Shown: positions 62,979-64,000 of the stretch, one piece after another | Layout of the letters: each line of letters begins with the position of its first letter | Numbering within the stretch: the first letter of the stretch is position 1 | Source of the DNA: Phytohabitans houttuyneae | GTDB lineage: Bacteria; Actinomycetota; Actinomycetes; Mycobacteriales; Micromonosporaceae | Length of the DNA stretch: 64,000 nucleotides | Direction of reading: 5' to 3' | Assembly: GCF_011764425.1 (NCBI RefSeq) | Contig: NZ_BLPF01000004.1 | Coordinates: 124,001 to 188,000 of the forward strand | Program-made: the position numbers and the translations under genes | Notes under the pieces: generated by a model | Told to the model about the DNA's origin: nothing | What the model saw: only the letters and a program-made list of their open reading frames with translations | The model's database searches: none

Positions 62979-63059
62979 CCGCCGCCTCGTAGGCCGCGCC
63001 GGGGATTTCGTCCCCCGGCTCCCCGGCAACCCCTTTCGAGACACGCTTTGGAGCACCGG

Positions 63060-63572
63060 ATGAATCCCGATCGACTGTTCGACCTCGCCGCCGAGTTCGC
63101 ACAGGCCACCGGCAACGCCGAACGCCACAACGCCTACGCGGCCTGCGCCACCGGCGACGAACACACCGAACACACCAAGAAAGCCTCCACCTGGACTGCC
63201 CTGGCCGCCCGCCGACGCGAGGAACTCCGCACCGCGCTACGTGACGCCACGCACGGCGCGGTGCGGGCCGTGCCCGACCACGAGCTACCCGTCGCCACCT
63301 GGCGACGAGGCCGAATCGAGGTCCGCGCCGTCACCACCGACGGCACCCGCGCCGTGCGGGTGCGGTACACCCCGGGGCAGGCCCTGGAAACCGGAGCCGC
63401 GCTGATCGCCTGCGCGGCCATCACGGACGAACGGATCGGCGGCACGCTCACCCGCACCCTCGCCGCCCTCCCATCCCACCTCCACACCCCGCCCACCCAA
63501 ACCGAGCCCATCGGCGAGGAACCGACCACCGCAAAGCCCACCGGCGCCGGGAGGGAAGGCAGGGATGCGTAG
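63060..63572 (+). CDS. Hypothetical element protein
   Basis: The 170-residue protein has a helical N-terminal half (LFDLAAEFAQATGNAERHNAYAACATGDEHTEHTKKASTWTALAARRREELRTAL). A beta-like middle follows (VATWRRGRIEVRAVTTDGTRAVRVRYTPGQALETGAALIACAAI), then a Pro/Thr-rich end. The second half resembles that of the preceding gene (VVLLSGVQALAVGAHLTAYGA against PGQALETGAALIACAAI), so the two may be distant paralogues. Its stop overlaps the next gene's start by several bases. Confidence 0.62.
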   Translation: MNPDRLFDLAAEFAQATGNAERHNAYAACATGDEHTEHTKKASTWTALAARRREELRTALRDATHGAVRAVPDHELPVATWRRGRIEVRAVTTDGTRAVRVRYTPGQALETGAALIACAAITDERIGGTLTRTLAALPSHLHTPPTQTEPIGEEPTTAKPTGAGREGRDA

Positions 63573-64000
63573 CCTTCCGCGAGGCTGGCGCGGGCCGCGC
63601 CCGTACCCCCGGCTCGACCTGACCGGCGTCCGCCTCCCCGACCTCGTCCTCGTCGGTACCGAAGGCCGCGCGGCCATGCTGAAAACGGCGCGGGAGCACG
63701 GCTACCGGCACCGCACCGTGACCCCGGCGTTGACCCGCTTCAGCCGGGTGTACGTCATCCAGCTCGGCGGCAACCCGCAGGCCGGCACCGTCGTGCTCGC
63801 CACCAAAGACGGCCGGGAAGTGGTCGTGAAGCTGCCGGTCGACGTGCGGTTCCGCATCGTGCCCGTCACCCGCACCGAGACGATGCTCGCCGCCATCGCG
63901 GCCGACTACCCGTCCGGCACCCCGACCGCCGCGCTGGCCGAGGCGTTGTCCGCCGTGCTGCACGTGTGCGACCGGCAGTACGCCACCGGCCAGAGCGTCA
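63565..64000 (+). CDS. Hypothetical element protein, 3' end outside the window
   Basis: The open frame runs from ATG 63565 to the end without a stop (at least 145 residues): MRSLPRGWRGPRPYPRLDLTGVRLPDLVLVGTEGRAAMLKTAREHGYRHR and VLATKDGREVVVKLPVDVRFRIVPVTRTETMLAAIAADYPSGTP. I recognise no family. It is coupled to the preceding gene by overlap. Confidence 0.6.
   Translation, partial: MRSLPRGWRGPRPYPRLDLTGVRLPDLVLVGTEGRAAMLKTAREHGYRHRTVTPALTRFSRVYVIQLGGNPQAGTVVLATKDGREVVVKLPVDVRFRIVPVTRTETMLAAIAADYPSGTPTAALAEALSAVLHVCDRQYATGQSV

Noticed and set aside
1-64000. CRISPR array
   Set aside because: No regularly spaced repeats with unique spacers of 28-40 bases occur. The TTGAACAAGATC array has 12-base units and 8-19-base gaps, and no cas genes are present.

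Overview
The window is about 70 percent GC, with GTG/TTG starts and ATGA/GTGA overlaps between neighbouring genes, and actinobacterial gene neighbours throughout (rph-rdgB, orn next to tRNA-His, CopC/CopD-YcnI, paired lipoprotein L,D-transpeptidases). I infer a filamentous actinomycete, most likely of the Micromonosporaceae; the species cannot be read from the sequence.

Layout, chromosome part (1-33 kb). A 5'-cut glycosyltransferase and an SGNH hydrolase precede rph and rdgB. A decayed gtrA and an IS30-family element follow. A complete histidine-utilisation operon reads leftward: an RpiR-type regulator, hutU, an M20 amidohydrolase in the place of hutG, hutF, hutI and hutH. Next come an expansin-like protein, a MerR-type regulator with a GyrI-like partner, a GNAT enzyme, a lipoprotein, tRNA-Leu and bcp. 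A cbiMNQO (ECF nickel/cobalt) operon has a Nur-like box in front of it. A redox/copper block follows (membrane protein, DsbA-like, MauE-like, ECF sigma, CopC-CopD fusion, YcnI), then a two-TM protein, a GT-C mannosyltransferase, orn, tRNA-His, a degraded IS982-like transposase, two L,D-transpeptidases and tRNA-Lys.

Layout, accessory part (33-64 kb). Everything right of tRNA-Lys looks like an integrated conjugative element whose far end lies outside the window. The part next to the tRNA carries candidate cargo: a Ser/Thr kinase, a helicase-nuclease fusion and two helical proteins. A tyrosine integrase, an excisionase-like HTH protein and two methyltransferase-type genes read leftward. A control region at 44.4-45.9 kb has six TTGAACAAGATC repeats, a regulator-like gene and an inverted pair of about 40 bp promoter-like repeats facing outward. 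To its right is a type IV secretion operon: pilin-like, VirB6/TrbL-like, PrgI/SCO6880-like, VirB4, a membrane protein, a VirD4 coupling ATPase, a replication-relaxation protein and a lysozyme-like/M23 wall hydrolase. Element-type hypothetical genes and a DUF932 gene follow. A lower-GC two-gene cassette with an HEFAH zincin protein appears to have been inserted into one of these genes at 58.7-61 kb.

Two themes run through the window. First, a palindromic repeat centred on TCCGGA occurs in at least four places; one copy supplies the end and stop codon of a protein. Second, seven genes are interrupted by single-base length differences, mostly in short G or C runs. Because an otherwise intact cbiM is among them, sequencing error must be considered before calling these pseudogenes.
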